64,000 bases of DNA from Paracoccus sp. IB05. GTDB lineage: Bacteria; Pseudomonadota; Alphaproteobacteria; Rhodobacterales; Rhodobacteraceae. The stretch's first letter is position 1; the number at the start of each line of letters is the position of its first letter. Below the pieces are notes generated by a model. That model made no database searches. It had not been told where the DNA came from and worked only from the letters and a program-made list of their open reading frames with translations. The position numbers and the translations under genes are program-made. Below are positions 1 through 8,113 of this stretch, piece after piece. The stretch spans positions 62,001 to 126,000 of the forward strand of contig NZ_JAEFCF010000005.1 of assembly GCF_016405985.1 (NCBI RefSeq). The letters are read 5' to 3'.

Positions 1-1
1 C

Positions 2-64
2 CGGAGCGGGATGGAAATCCGCACCGCTGACCAGCGTCGCAGTGCCGGAGGCGGCCATGTCTGA
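2..64 (+). CDS. 3' end of a probable (2Fe-2S) ferredoxin-like small subunit (partial)
   Basis: An open frame enters from the left edge and stops at 62-64, overlapping the next ATG (57) by eight bases. The visible tail reads R-S-G-M-E-I-R-T-A and then a polar end. This resembles the last strand of HcnA / opine-oxidase small (2Fe-2S) subunits, which usually precede an HcnB-type FAD subunit such as the next gene. No cysteine ligands lie inside the window, so the assignment rests on this short tail, the translational overlap and the neighbour. Confidence 0.4.
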   Translation, partial: RSGMEIRTADQRRSAGGGHV

Positions 65-1514
65 GCCTCAAACCCATTTCCGCACGGACGAGGGCGCTGT
101 GGCGCAGATCCTGGATTGCGACATTGCCATCGTGGGCGCCGGACCGGCCGGGCTTGCCGCCGGAGAGGCTGCTGCCGGAACCGGCGCGCGGGTGATCTTG
201 CTTGACACATTCGCCGCACCCGGCGGGCAATATTCCATGCAGCCCACCCAGGGCGACAGCCCCTTCACCGATACTCCCGCTGTGCGGCTGGCGCGTGAAG
301 CCACCGCCCGGCTGGCGGCCAGGGGCGTGCAGATCCTGACCCGGGCCGAGGTGTTCCATGCCGCGAAACGCCAGGATGGCAGCTTCCGGCTGGCGGTCTC
401 GCAGCAAGGTGCGGCGCGGGTGATCCGGGCCGGCGCGGTGATTGCCGCCACTGGCGCGATGGAGCGGCCCTTGCCCTTCCCGGGCTGGACGCTGCCCGGT
501 GTGATCGGAGCCGGTGCGGCGCAGCGGCTTTTGAAAACCGGCACCGGGAGCCTCGGGCCGCAGGGAAAGACGGTTCTCGCCGGATCGGGTCCGTTTCTCT
601 TTGCCGTGGCACAGACATTCGCCAAAGCCGGCGCGCCGCTTGATCATCTGGTCGAGATGCGGCGCCCTGGTGTCCGTGAGGCACTCGGGCTGTTTCTGGC
701 GCATCCCTCGCGCCTCCCCGAGGCGCTGCGGCTGATGGCGGATCTCAAAGCCAGCCGCGCCCGCCGCCATTCTGGCCATATGGTGACACGCGCGCTTGGA
801 ACGACCTGCCTCGAGGCGGTCGAGATCGCGCCCCTTGGGCCGGACGGCCAGCCCGGTATGGCGGCGGCCCGGGTGCTGGATGGTGTGGGGACGCTGGCCA
901 TTGGCTATGGCTTTCAGCCGGTGGTGGATCTGACGACGCAGCTTGGCGCGGATCACGGTCATGACCCGGCGCTTGGGGGGTTCTATTGCCAGACCGGCGC
1001 CGATGGCGGCACCAGTCTGGCGGGGCTTTATGCCGCTGGCGAGACCTGCGGCCTCGGGGGGGCCAATCCGGCGCGGCTTTCGGGGCGGATTGCCGGGCTT
1101 TCGGCGGCGCGGGGGCTTGGTTTTGCGGCTGCGCCGGATGAGACCGCGATAAAGGCACTGCGCCGGGCGCGGGATTTTGCGGCGCGGCTGGCGGCGCTCT
1201 GGCCCGCGCCGCAGCGCCTGCCGCTGAGCCTGCCCCCTGATGAGCTGATCTGCCGCTGCGAAGATGTACGGGTCACCGATATCCGGGCCGCGATCCAGGA
1301 TGGCGCCCGCGAAGCGATGGCCGTCAAGCTCTGGACCAGGGCAGGCATGGGCCCCTGTCAGGGCCGCATCTGCGGCGCAGGGTTGTCTGCGGTGCTGGAA
1401 GAGGCCGGCGTAACGGCCATAGCGGCAGGCTATAACCGCGCCCATCTGCCATTGCGCCCGACCCCCATCGGCATCGTCCGCGCGGCGATGGCAAGCGGAG
1501 AATGGGATATATGA
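57..1514 (+). CDS. HcnB/opine-oxidase-like FAD oxidoreductase with C-terminal BFD-type [2Fe-2S] domain
   Basis: A 485-residue cytoplasmic flavoprotein. A Rossmann FAD motif GAGPAG lies at residues 27-32, and the middle is a pyridine-nucleotide-disulfide-oxidoreductase-type fold. The C-terminal BFD-like cluster domain has cysteines at 399, 401, 434 and 439 (CRC and CQGRIC). This is the layout of the B subunit of hydrogen cyanide synthase, opine oxidase and related amine or imino-acid dehydrogenases, which oxidise a C-N bond and pass electrons through a small 2Fe-2S partner. ATG at 57 has GGAGG six bases upstream; an in-frame GTG at 42 lacks this. It starts a long run of overlapping genes that includes an importer and a nucleoside hydrolase, so an amine-bearing side chain is a plausible substrate. 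The substrate itself is not readable from sequence. Confidence 0.85.
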   Translation: MSEPQTHFRTDEGAVAQILDCDIAIVGAGPAGLAAGEAAAGTGARVILLDTFAAPGGQYSMQPTQGDSPFTDTPAVRLAREATARLAARGVQILTRAEVFHAAKRQDGSFRLAVSQQGAARVIRAGAVIAATGAMERPLPFPGWTLPGVIGAGAAQRLLKTGTGSLGPQGKTVLAGSGPFLFAVAQTFAKAGAPLDHLVEMRRPGVREALGLFLAHPSRLPEALRLMADLKASRARRHSGHMVTRALGTTCLEAVEIAPLGPDGQPGMAAARVLDGVGTLAIGYGFQPVVDLTTQLGADHGHDPALGGFYCQTGADGGTSLAGLYAAGETCGLGGANPARLSGRIAGLSAARGLGFAAAPDETAIKALRRARDFAARLAALWPAPQRLPLSLPPDELICRCEDVRVTDIRAAIQDGAREAMAVKLWTRAGMGPCQGRICGAGLSAVLEEAGVTAIAAGYNRAHLPLRPTPIGIVRAAMASGEWDI

Positions 1515-2023
1515 ACACGCATTCGCAAAATGAAACCTTGCGCGCCCCGGTCACAAGCCGGGGGCGCTTCATCACGCTTCGCCTGCGCCCGGGTGAGGAA
1601 GTTCTGGGCCAGCTGGTCGATTTCGTTGTGGCACAGAACATCCGGGCCGCGGCGCTTGTCTCGGCGGTGGGCTCGCTGACGCGGGCGGCGATCCGCTTTG
1701 CCAATCAGCCGGATGCGACGATCCTGGCTGGTCATTTCGAAGTCTGCACGATGTCGGGCACAGTGGAATGCGCGGCCCCGGGTATTGCGCTGAACGGGCT
1801 TGAGGCGCCGGGCCAGGGCGCCGCCCATGTCCATCTCGCGATCTCGGATGGTGAGGGCCGGATGACCGGCGGCCATATGATGATCGGCTGCGAGGTCTAT
1901 ACGACCTTAGAGATCGTGCTTCTCGTGCTGGACGATCAGGTCTTCACACGCGAACACTGTGACATGTCGGGCTATCCGGAGCTCGTCATCCGGGCCGCAG
2001 AAAGCGGTCCGGCAAATCAATGA
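1511..2023 (+). CDS. PPC/DUF296 domain protein
   Basis: A 170-residue protein made almost entirely of a PPC (plants and prokaryotes conserved, DUF296) domain. The core has the pattern of a strand after F-I-T-L-R-L, a G-S-L stretch, and a central G-A-A-H-V-H-L-A with a later G-G-H-M segment whose histidines resemble the metal or trimer site of this family. The ATG overlaps the previous stop as ATGA; the in-frame ATG at 1502 has no room for a ribosome site. Bacterial PPC proteins are often called DNA-binding, but evidence for that comes mainly from plants. Here it sits inside an enzyme and transporter operon, so an accessory or enzymatic role is as likely as regulation. Confidence 0.75.
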   Translation: MNTHSQNETLRAPVTSRGRFITLRLRPGEEVLGQLVDFVVAQNIRAAALVSAVGSLTRAAIRFANQPDATILAGHFEVCTMSGTVECAAPGIALNGLEAPGQGAAHVHLAISDGEGRMTGGHMMIGCEVYTTLEIVLLVLDDQVFTREHCDMSGYPELVIRAAESGPANQ

Positions 2024-2046
2024 AAATATGCGAATGGGGATGACAG

Positions 2047-2619
2047 ATGAAACTTGATACAAGAACGCTGGTCCTGATGGCGGTGGCCATCGTGATCAAT
2101 ATTGTGGTGGGGCAGATTGCCGTCTGGCTGAAGCTGCCGATCTATATCGACGCGATCGGCACGGTGCTGGTCGCGGTGCTGGCGGGGCCTTTTGCGGGAG
2201 CGCTGACCGGGCTTCTGACCAATGTCATCTGGGGTCTGATCCTTGATCCGGGCGCGCTTTGGTTCTTCCCGGTTTCGGTCGTCATCGGTCTGGTCGCCGG
2301 CGGGCTGGCCCGCGCCGGCTGGTTCAGGGCGATCCCGCTGACCGTGCTGGCCGGTGTGGTCATCGCGGTTCTCTCGACCATCGTGGCGATCCCGATCATC
2401 GTTTATGTCTATGGTGGCGTGACCGGCGCGGGCACCGATTTCCTGACCGCCTATATGGTCGGCATCGGCAATAAGCTGATTGAATCGGTCGGCATCGCAA
2501 ACCTGTTGCAAAATCTTGGCGACAAGGTGCTGACGGTGCTGGTGGCCTGGGCGATCATCAAACGCCTGCCGTCGCGCTTTACCTCGGGCTTCCCCTTCTT
2601 CCGCTACAGCCAGGGCTGA
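2047..2619 (+). CDS. ECF transporter substrate-binding S component
   Basis: A 190-residue integral membrane protein with about six hydrophobic segments. It has the small-residue-rich AxxxA-like first helix (L-M-A-V-A-I-V-I-N) expected for contact with EcfT. It is followed four bases later by EcfT and then by two ATPases, so it is the dedicated binding subunit of a group I energy-coupling-factor importer. The sequence does not match the S-component signatures I know for riboflavin, thiamine, biotin, cobalamin or folate. The next gene after the transporter is a nucleoside hydrolase, which points to a nucleoside or related base as ligand. The start ATG lies 23 bases after the previous stop, with a weak GGGGATGACAG ribosome site. 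Confidence 0.85.
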   Translation: MKLDTRTLVLMAVAIVINIVVGQIAVWLKLPIYIDAIGTVLVAVLAGPFAGALTGLLTNVIWGLILDPGALWFFPVSVVIGLVAGGLARAGWFRAIPLTVLAGVVIAVLSTIVAIPIIVYVYGGVTGAGTDFLTAYMVGIGNKLIESVGIANLLQNLGDKVLTVLVAWAIIKRLPSRFTSGFPFFRYSQG

Positions 2620-2622
2620 TCC

Positions 2623-3411
2623 ATGGCCGCCGCGAAAGACAAAGACCGCGAAAAAACCCTGCTCTATGTGCCGGGGGAGGGCTGGCTGCACCGGCTCAAC
2701 CCGCTGACACGGCTCACCGGGCTGGGGCTGGTGGCGGTGGCGGCCTTTGCGCTGCCACCGGCGGCGACCATCGTGATCGCGCTGGTCGCGACCCTGATGG
2801 GCACCGTCGCCGGCGCCGGTGCGGTCTTTTTGCGGCGGCTGACCCTCACGCTGGGGCCGCTGGCCCTGGCGCTTTTCGTGGTCCATGGCATGCTCATGGA
2901 CCACCCCAACCGCTTTGGTTTTCTCGGGCTGGATCTCAGCCATGACGGGCTGATGTATATGGTCAAGATCCTTGGCCGGATCGCGGCGCTTTTGTCGGGA
3001 TCTTTGGTTTTCGTCACCACGACCCACCCGTCTGCCCTCCTCAAGGCGCTGGATTCGCATGGCTTTCCACCAGGCGTCTCGTATCTGATCGCCAGCCCGC
3101 TTTTGCTGCTGGAGCCTTTCACCCAACGTGCCCGCGCCATCCGCGAGGCGCAGATGGCGCGCGGTCTGGATCTTGAGGGCAGTTTTTTCGCCCGGATCCG
3201 CGCCTTTCCGGCGCTTCTTCTGCCGCTGGTCACCCTGGCGCTTGCGGATATCGACCACCGCGCTCAGGTGCTGGATGGACGGGGCTTTCGCGCGCGCCCG
3301 CGCCGCACGGTGCTGGACGCGCCCAAAGACAGCCCCCGCCAGCGCCTCGCGCGCCGCGTGATGCTGGGCCTCGCCCCCCTTCTGATTGTCGGAGCATTCT
3401 TTTGGCACTGA
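2623..3411 (+). CDS. ECF transporter transmembrane component EcfT
   Basis: A 262-residue CbiQ/EcfT-family membrane protein. It has an N-terminal hydrophobic block, the typical D-G-L middle, and a C-terminal cytoplasmic coupling region. There the two short A-R-x motifs that touch the ATPases appear as R-A-R-A-I-R-E-A-Q-M-A-R-G and I-D-H-R-A-Q-V-L-D-G-R-G-F-R-A. It begins four bases after the S component, and its end overlaps the first ATPase by ten bases, so the subunits are translationally coupled. In this family EcfT carries the force from ATP hydrolysis to the S protein. Confidence 0.88.
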   Translation: MAAAKDKDREKTLLYVPGEGWLHRLNPLTRLTGLGLVAVAAFALPPAATIVIALVATLMGTVAGAGAVFLRRLTLTLGPLALALFVVHGMLMDHPNRFGFLGLDLSHDGLMYMVKILGRIAALLSGSLVFVTTTHPSALLKALDSHGFPPGVSYLIASPLLLLEPFTQRARAIREAQMARGLDLEGSFFARIRAFPALLLPLVTLALADIDHRAQVLDGRGFRARPRRTVLDAPKDSPRQRLARRVMLGLAPLLIVGAFFWH

Positions 3412-4265
3412 TCGAAATCGACAATCTGCATTTCTCCTGGACGCCGGGCGGGCCCGGGGTTCTGGCGGGCATCAGCCTGCAGATCGCGGCGGGGGAGCGT
3501 ATTGCCATTCTCGGCGCCAATGCCTCGGGGAAATCGACGCTGGCGCAATGGATTGCGGGCTGGCTGCCGACCGCTGCCGCGACCGCTGAAACCGGTGGGC
3601 TGACGGTGCAGGGCAAGGCTTACGGCGACCATGACGCGGCCAGCCGCCCTGGCCTTGCGCAATTCACCGGCCAGGTGCCGATGCAGCAGCTTTCGGGTTT
3701 TGCCTTTACCGTGTTTGATGAAATCGCCTTCGGTCCTGGCAATCTGGGCCTGCCGGAAGCCGAGATCCGCGCCCGCATCTCAGATGCGATCCGCATCTGC
3801 AATCTTGAGGCGCTGAAAGACCGGGACCCGTTTTCGCTGTCAGGGGGCGAGCAACAGCGGCTTTCCATTGCGGCGGCCCTGGCGATGCAGCCTGAGATCC
3901 TGGTGCTGGATGAGCCGACCAGCAATTTCGACCCGGAATCGCGCGATGCGCTGCTGGATCAGATCGAACGCCTGCCTGCGGGCCTGACCATCGTGCTGGC
4001 CGATGCCAGCCTGACCACAGCGCTGCGGCTGGCCGCGCGGTTCGTCTTGCTGGACGCGGGCCGCATCATCTTTGACGGCGCTGCCGCGGCGCTGCTGGCC
4101 CATCCGAGGACCGCAGAGATCTTCGGTCTGCCCGAGATCCGTCTGGCGGCCGAATATCTGCAAAGCGCAGGTCTCTGGCCGGCCGGGGTGCCGATGCCGC
4201 AAAGCACCGGGGCGGCCATCTCAGTGCTCCGTCCCTTGCTGGCGGCAAGCGGGGTTTCACAATGA
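3402..4265 (+). CDS. ECF transporter ATPase EcfA (first)
   Basis: A 287-residue ABC ATPase of the ECF/cobalt class. Walker A is GANASGKST (38-46). The signature is the canonical LSGGEQQR near residue 145, followed by Walker B L-V-L-D-E-P. The start is a TTG at 3402 with GGAG seven bases upstream, overlapping the end of EcfT by ten bases. No ATG gives a complete N terminus. With the next gene it forms the EcfA/EcfA' heterodimer. This copy keeps every nucleotide-binding motif intact, in contrast to its partner. Confidence 0.88.
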   Translation: MALIEIDNLHFSWTPGGPGVLAGISLQIAAGERIAILGANASGKSTLAQWIAGWLPTAAATAETGGLTVQGKAYGDHDAASRPGLAQFTGQVPMQQLSGFAFTVFDEIAFGPGNLGLPEAEIRARISDAIRICNLEALKDRDPFSLSGGEQQRLSIAAALAMQPEILVLDEPTSNFDPESRDALLDQIERLPAGLTIVLADASLTTALRLAARFVLLDAGRIIFDGAAAALLAHPRTAEIFGLPEIRLAAEYLQSAGLWPAGVPMPQSTGAAISVLRPLLAASGVSQ

Positions 4266-5086
4266 GCGCGCCGATCCTTGATCTCAGGGGGGCGGGCTTT
4301 GGCTATGTTTCCAATGCCCGCGTGCTCTCGAATATCAGTTTTGCCATCCACCCCGGCGAGGTGGTGGCGCTGGTGGGCCGCAATGGCGCCGGAAAATCCA
4401 CCATGCTGCGGCTTTTGAATGGCTTGCTGCGCCCGCAGGAAGGCCAGGTTCTGGTGCAGGGCGCCGACAGTGCCGGGATGAAAGTCGCCGAAATCTCGCG
4501 CCATATCGGCACGGTGTTTCAGGCGCCGGAACAGCAGATCTTCAATGCCAGCGTTGAAAGCGAGATCGCTTTCGGCCCCGCGCGGATGGGTCTGACCCCG
4601 GAAGAGGAACGCGCCCGCATCAGCGACGCTGCCGACCGCTGCGGGCTGACGGAGGTGATGGCGACCCATCCGCTTGATCTGGATGCGGCACGGCGGCGGT
4701 TCGTGGCGCTGGCTTCGGTCCTGGCCTGCACCCCCGCGCTGATCCTGCTGGATGAGGCGCAGCGCGGGCTTGACCGCGAGAACCGTGACCGGCTGGGCCG
4801 GATCATCCGGGACGAATCCGCGCAGGGGCGCGCGGTGCTGCTGGTCTGTCACGATATGGATTTCGTCGCGGCCCATGCCGCGCGCGTGCTCGCACTGGCC
4901 GAGGGACATCTGATTGCCGATCTGCCGGTGGCTGATTTCTTTGCCGATGCCGCCGCAACGCGGCGTGCCTCGGTGGAACAGCCCGGCATTGTTGAACTGT
5001 CGCTGGCCAGTTTGGGCGAGGTGGCGCTGAACGCGCGCGCCTATGCCGACAGGGCGGCGGAACGTCTGAGGAAAGGAAAGCCATGA
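4262..5086 (+). CDS. ECF transporter ATPase EcfA' (second) with degenerate signature motif
   Basis: A 274-residue ABC ATPase, start coupled to the previous stop by ATGA. Walker A is GRNGAGKST (39-47), the Q-loop region reads V-F-Q-A-P-E-Q-Q, and Walker B is L-I-L-L-D-E-A. Where LSGGQ should stand (about 138-146) the protein reads L-D-A-A-R-R-R-F. The composite site made with the first ATPase's Walker A would therefore be non-canonical. Asymmetric ABC ATPase pairs exist in many transporters, but ECF pairs usually keep both signatures. The heterodimer would power the ECF importer at the inner membrane. Confidence 0.87.
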   Translation: MSAPILDLRGAGFGYVSNARVLSNISFAIHPGEVVALVGRNGAGKSTMLRLLNGLLRPQEGQVLVQGADSAGMKVAEISRHIGTVFQAPEQQIFNASVESEIAFGPARMGLTPEEERARISDAADRCGLTEVMATHPLDLDAARRRFVALASVLACTPALILLDEAQRGLDRENRDRLGRIIRDESAQGRAVLLVCHDMDFVAAHAARVLALAEGHLIADLPVADFFADAAATRRASVEQPGIVELSLASLGEVALNARAYADRAAERLRKGKP

Positions 5087-6060
5087 CAGAGCTGTCAGCG
5101 ACACGGCTGATCATCGACACCGATACCGCAGGGGATGACGCCTTCTCGATCCTGCTCGCGCTGAAAGCGCCGCATGTGCGGCTGGAGGCGATCACCATCT
5201 GCAACGGCAATGTGCCCTTTGAACAGCAGATCGAGAACGCGCTTTACACGCTGGAGGTCGCAGGCGCATCGGGGCAGGTGCCGGTCTGGCCCGGCTGCCC
5301 GCTGCCGATGCTGCGAAAGCCAGTGGACGCGACCGAGTTTTTCGGCGCCGATGGCATGTCCGACGCGAATTTCCCCAAGGCGCGGCAGCGCCCCGAGGCC
5401 GGCCATGCCGTCGATTTCCTGATCGACACCATCATGTCGAACCCGGGCGAGATCGAGATCCTCGCCCAGGCGCCGCTCACGAATATCGCGACCGCTTATG
5501 TCAAAGAGCCGCGCATCGCGAAAAACCTGAAACATCTCTGGGTGATGGGCGGTCTTGATAACAGTCTCGGCAACACCACCCCGGCGTCGGAGTTCAATTT
5601 CTACGTCGATCCCGAGGCCGCGAAGATCGTGGTCAATGCAGGTTTCAGGCTGACGCTTTCGACCTGGACGCTGACGATGAAATCGGGGCTGCTCCCTGAT
5701 GCGGCGCTGGCCCGGATCGAGGCGATGGACACGCCTTTGTCCAGGTTCTTCATGACCATCAGCCAGGCGCCGTTCAAACGCACCGCGCAGCGCTATGGTC
5801 GCCCGCTTTCGACCCATCCTGACAGCCTGACCTGCGCCTGTCTGATCGACCCTGCGGTCATGCTGGAAACGGCTGATTGCCTCGTCGATGTCGAAACCCA
5901 GGGCGAGCTCACCCGAGCCTATAGCTCGATCTGCACGCCCCTGACCCCGGAAGAGGCGCTGATCGACAAGCTCTGGTATGCCGACCCGCCCAATGCCCGC
6001 GTGATCCGACGCGCCGATACCGACCGCTTTGCCGCGATGCTGATTGCAGCGCTGGCCTGA
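5083..6060 (+). CDS. Inosine-uridine-preferring nucleoside hydrolase family protein
   Basis: A 325-residue IU-nucleoside hydrolase, coupled to the ATPase by ATGA. The calcium- and ribose-binding signature appears as D-T-D-T-A-G-D-D at 12-19. The mid-protein M-G-G motif follows H-L-W-V, and the C-terminal ligand region appears as H-P-D-S-L-T in place of the more usual H-D-P. Enzymes of this family hydrolyse the N-glycosidic bond, releasing ribose and a base. Its position directly behind a complete importer implies that the imported molecule is a nucleoside. Clostridial queuosine salvage pairs an ECF importer with such a hydrolase, but the genes that follow here do not fit queuine. Confidence 0.85.
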   Translation: MTELSATRLIIDTDTAGDDAFSILLALKAPHVRLEAITICNGNVPFEQQIENALYTLEVAGASGQVPVWPGCPLPMLRKPVDATEFFGADGMSDANFPKARQRPEAGHAVDFLIDTIMSNPGEIEILAQAPLTNIATAYVKEPRIAKNLKHLWVMGGLDNSLGNTTPASEFNFYVDPEAAKIVVNAGFRLTLSTWTLTMKSGLLPDAALARIEAMDTPLSRFFMTISQAPFKRTAQRYGRPLSTHPDSLTCACLIDPAVMLETADCLVDVETQGELTRAYSSICTPLTPEEALIDKLWYADPPNARVIRRADTDRFAAMLIAALA

Positions 6061-6081
6061 CCCTTTCCAGGATTTAAGACA

Positions 6082-7224
6082 ATGACACAGACACTTAGCG
6101 GACCTGAGCTGCGCAACCAGTATTTTGACCAGCTGAGCCGGGATGATCAGCTGATCTGGATGGGGCAGAACACCAACCACATCCCGGCCCATCCCGCCGT
6201 GACGGCAGCGATGAAGGCCTCGATCGACAGGGGCGAATATAATGCCTATGCGCCGCCTTTGGGTTTCGAGAGCCTGCGCGCCGCCATCGTGAAAGATCTG
6301 GGCGTTGAGGGAAGCGCTCTGGTGACCGAGGGCGGCGTCAATGCGCTTGGCACGCTTGTGCGGGCAAAGATGCGTCCCGGCCAGACCTTTGTGACCACCG
6401 ATCCGACCTGGAAATGGCCGGGGATGTTCGCGACCCAGATGGGCGCCGAAGTGGTGGAACTGCCGATTTTCGGCCCGGCGACGCAGTATAAGCTGACCGC
6501 AGATGCGCTCCGCGCCAGCGTCGATGACCGCACGCAGCTGATCTATCTGGTCGATCCGAACAACCCGCTGGGCACCACCTATTCCGAGACCGAGATCGGT
6601 GATTTCATCGGGATTGCGAAATCGGTCGGCGCGCTGCTGGTGCATGACTGCACCTATCGCGATTTCGCGGAAAACCATGTGCCGGCGATGCGGCTTGACC
6701 CGGTCAATGCGGTCTGTTCGACCAGCTTCTCGAAATGGCTGGGGCTTGCGGGTATGCGGATCGGCGCGCTGGTCGGTGCGCCGGATCTGATCGCGGAATG
6801 CGCCGGGTTTTCCAGCTCGATCCTTGGCGCAGGCGTGGTGGCGCAGCGCGGCGCCGAGGCCGGGCTTTCGGTCAAGGCGGAATGGATGCAGACCGTCCTC
6901 AGCGTGAACCGCAGGAACCAGGAGATGATCCGCGACACCGTCGCCGGGATCCCGGGCCTTGAGATCCTCGTCTGGCCGTCCCAGGCGAATTTCCTCTGCA
7001 TCGGCACCGAAGCGACCGGCATCACCCCCGAAGCCATTGTCGAGGCCTTCCGCCTTGAAGGCGTGATGATCCGCCAGGGCAAATACCACACCGCCCGCTT
7101 TGGCGACAGTTTCATCAAGGTCTCGACCACGGTGCCCGAGGCCTGGTCGCGGCGCTTCTGCGACCTGCTTCCGGATATGCTGGTGCGGGCCCGCAGCCTG
7201 ACCGATGTGCCCGCATTGTTCTGA
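6082..7224 (+). CDS. Class I/II PLP-dependent aminotransferase
   Basis: A 380-residue fold-type I aminotransferase, close in layout to HisC and aspartate-type enzymes. It shows N-A-Y-A-P-P-L-G-F near 53, the V-D-P-N-N-P-L-G cofactor segment in the middle, and S-F-S-K-W with the PLP lysine at residue 218. G-M-R-I-G follows the lysine. It lies 21 bases after the nucleoside hydrolase in the same operon. It could transaminate an amino product of base or side-chain breakdown, such as a beta-amino acid, but the amino donor and acceptor cannot be read. Confidence 0.85.
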   Translation: MTQTLSGPELRNQYFDQLSRDDQLIWMGQNTNHIPAHPAVTAAMKASIDRGEYNAYAPPLGFESLRAAIVKDLGVEGSALVTEGGVNALGTLVRAKMRPGQTFVTTDPTWKWPGMFATQMGAEVVELPIFGPATQYKLTADALRASVDDRTQLIYLVDPNNPLGTTYSETEIGDFIGIAKSVGALLVHDCTYRDFAENHVPAMRLDPVNAVCSTSFSKWLGLAGMRIGALVGAPDLIAECAGFSSSILGAGVVAQRGAEAGLSVKAEWMQTVLSVNRRNQEMIRDTVAGIPGLEILVWPSQANFLCIGTEATGITPEAIVEAFRLEGVMIRQGKYHTARFGDSFIKVSTTVPEAWSRRFCDLLPDMLVRARSLTDVPALF

Positions 7225-7234
7225 GGAGGGTCCG

Positions 7235-8113
7235 ATGTTTGTCACCGCAAAAGATGGCGTGAACCTATATGCCGAAGAGGCGGGCGTGGGGTTGCCGATC
7301 CTCTTCATCCATGAATTCGGCGGCAATTTCGACGCCTGGGAGCCGCAGATGCGCCGCTTCTCGCGCCGGTATCGCTGCATCACCTATGCGGCGCGGGGCT
7401 ATCATCCGTCAGATATTCCCGATGGTATCGACAGCTATTCACAGCGGATCGCGGCCGAAGATGCGGTGGCGGTGCTGGACGGTCTGGGGATCGAAAAGGC
7501 CCATATCGTCGGGCTGTCGATGGGCGGTTTCGCCGCCGCACATTTCGGCCTGATCGCGCCGGAGCGGGCCTTGTCGCTGGTCATTGCCGGCACCGGCTAT
7601 GGCGCGGAAAAGGCGTTTGAGGACTATTTCCGCGGTGTCTCGCTGTCTGTCGCCGAGAATTTCGAAACGAAGGGCGCGAAGGAGTTCTCGAAAATCTACG
7701 CGCTTGGCGCCAGCCGGGTGCAGTTTCAGAACAAGGATCCGCGGGGCTGGGCGGAGTTTGCAGAACGCCTTGCGCGCCATGACGACAAAGGCGCCGGGCT
7801 GACGATGCGCGGTGTTCAGGCGCGGCGCCCCTCGCTCTATGATCTCGAGGCGGAATTCGCGCAGCTGCAGGTGCCTGCGCTGGTGATGACCGGTGACGAG
7901 GATGATCACTGCCTGCAGACCGGGATTTTCCTGAAGAAAACCATTCCCGCCTGCGGTCTTGCGGTGCTGCCGAAGACCGGCCACACGCTGAACCTGGAAG
8001 AGCCGGAGCTGTTCAACCAGCTCCTGGCCGAGTTCTTCGCCCAGGTTGAGGCCGGGGCCTGGAAACCGCGCGACCCGCGCGCCGATCCGGGCCAGGTGAT
8101 GCGCACAACATGA
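7235..8113 (+). CDS. Alpha/beta-fold hydrolase
   Basis: A 292-residue alpha/beta hydrolase with a probable triad of Ser95 in the nucleophile elbow GLSMGG, Asp221 in M-T-G-D-E-D and His250 in K-T-G-H-T. The oxyanion region reads I-H-E-F-G-G-N. The ATG at 7235 has GAGGAGGG just upstream and lies ten bases after the aminotransferase stop. An earlier in-frame ATG at 7205 has no ribosome site. Overall form recalls RutD and other small carbamate, ester or C-C hydrolases in pyrimidine and aromatic breakdown. In this operon it may open or trim the base released by the nucleoside hydrolase. Confidence 0.85.
   Translation: MFVTAKDGVNLYAEEAGVGLPILFIHEFGGNFDAWEPQMRRFSRRYRCITYAARGYHPSDIPDGIDSYSQRIAAEDAVAVLDGLGIEKAHIVGLSMGGFAAAHFGLIAPERALSLVIAGTGYGAEKAFEDYFRGVSLSVAENFETKGAKEFSKIYALGASRVQFQNKDPRGWAEFAERLARHDDKGAGLTMRGVQARRPSLYDLEAEFAQLQVPALVMTGDEDDHCLQTGIFLKKTIPACGLAVLPKTGHTLNLEEPELFNQLLAEFFAQVEAGAWKPRDPRADPGQVMRTT

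Noticed and set aside
2017-3408. Long leftward open frame (463 codons) opposite the ECF genes
   Set aside because: It is the antisense reading of S and T components; composition is Arg/Gln/His-rich, no ribosome site and no domain.
2047-6060. Queuosine salvage operon
   Set aside because: ECF importer plus nucleoside hydrolase is similar, but no queuine lyase or tgt is nearby and the later aminotransferase, carbamoylase and TudS-like genes do not fit.
5095-7383. Leftward 762-codon frame opposite nucleoside hydrolase and aminotransferase
   Set aside because: Antisense artefact of high GC3 coding sequence; both genes on the other strand have clear catalytic motifs.
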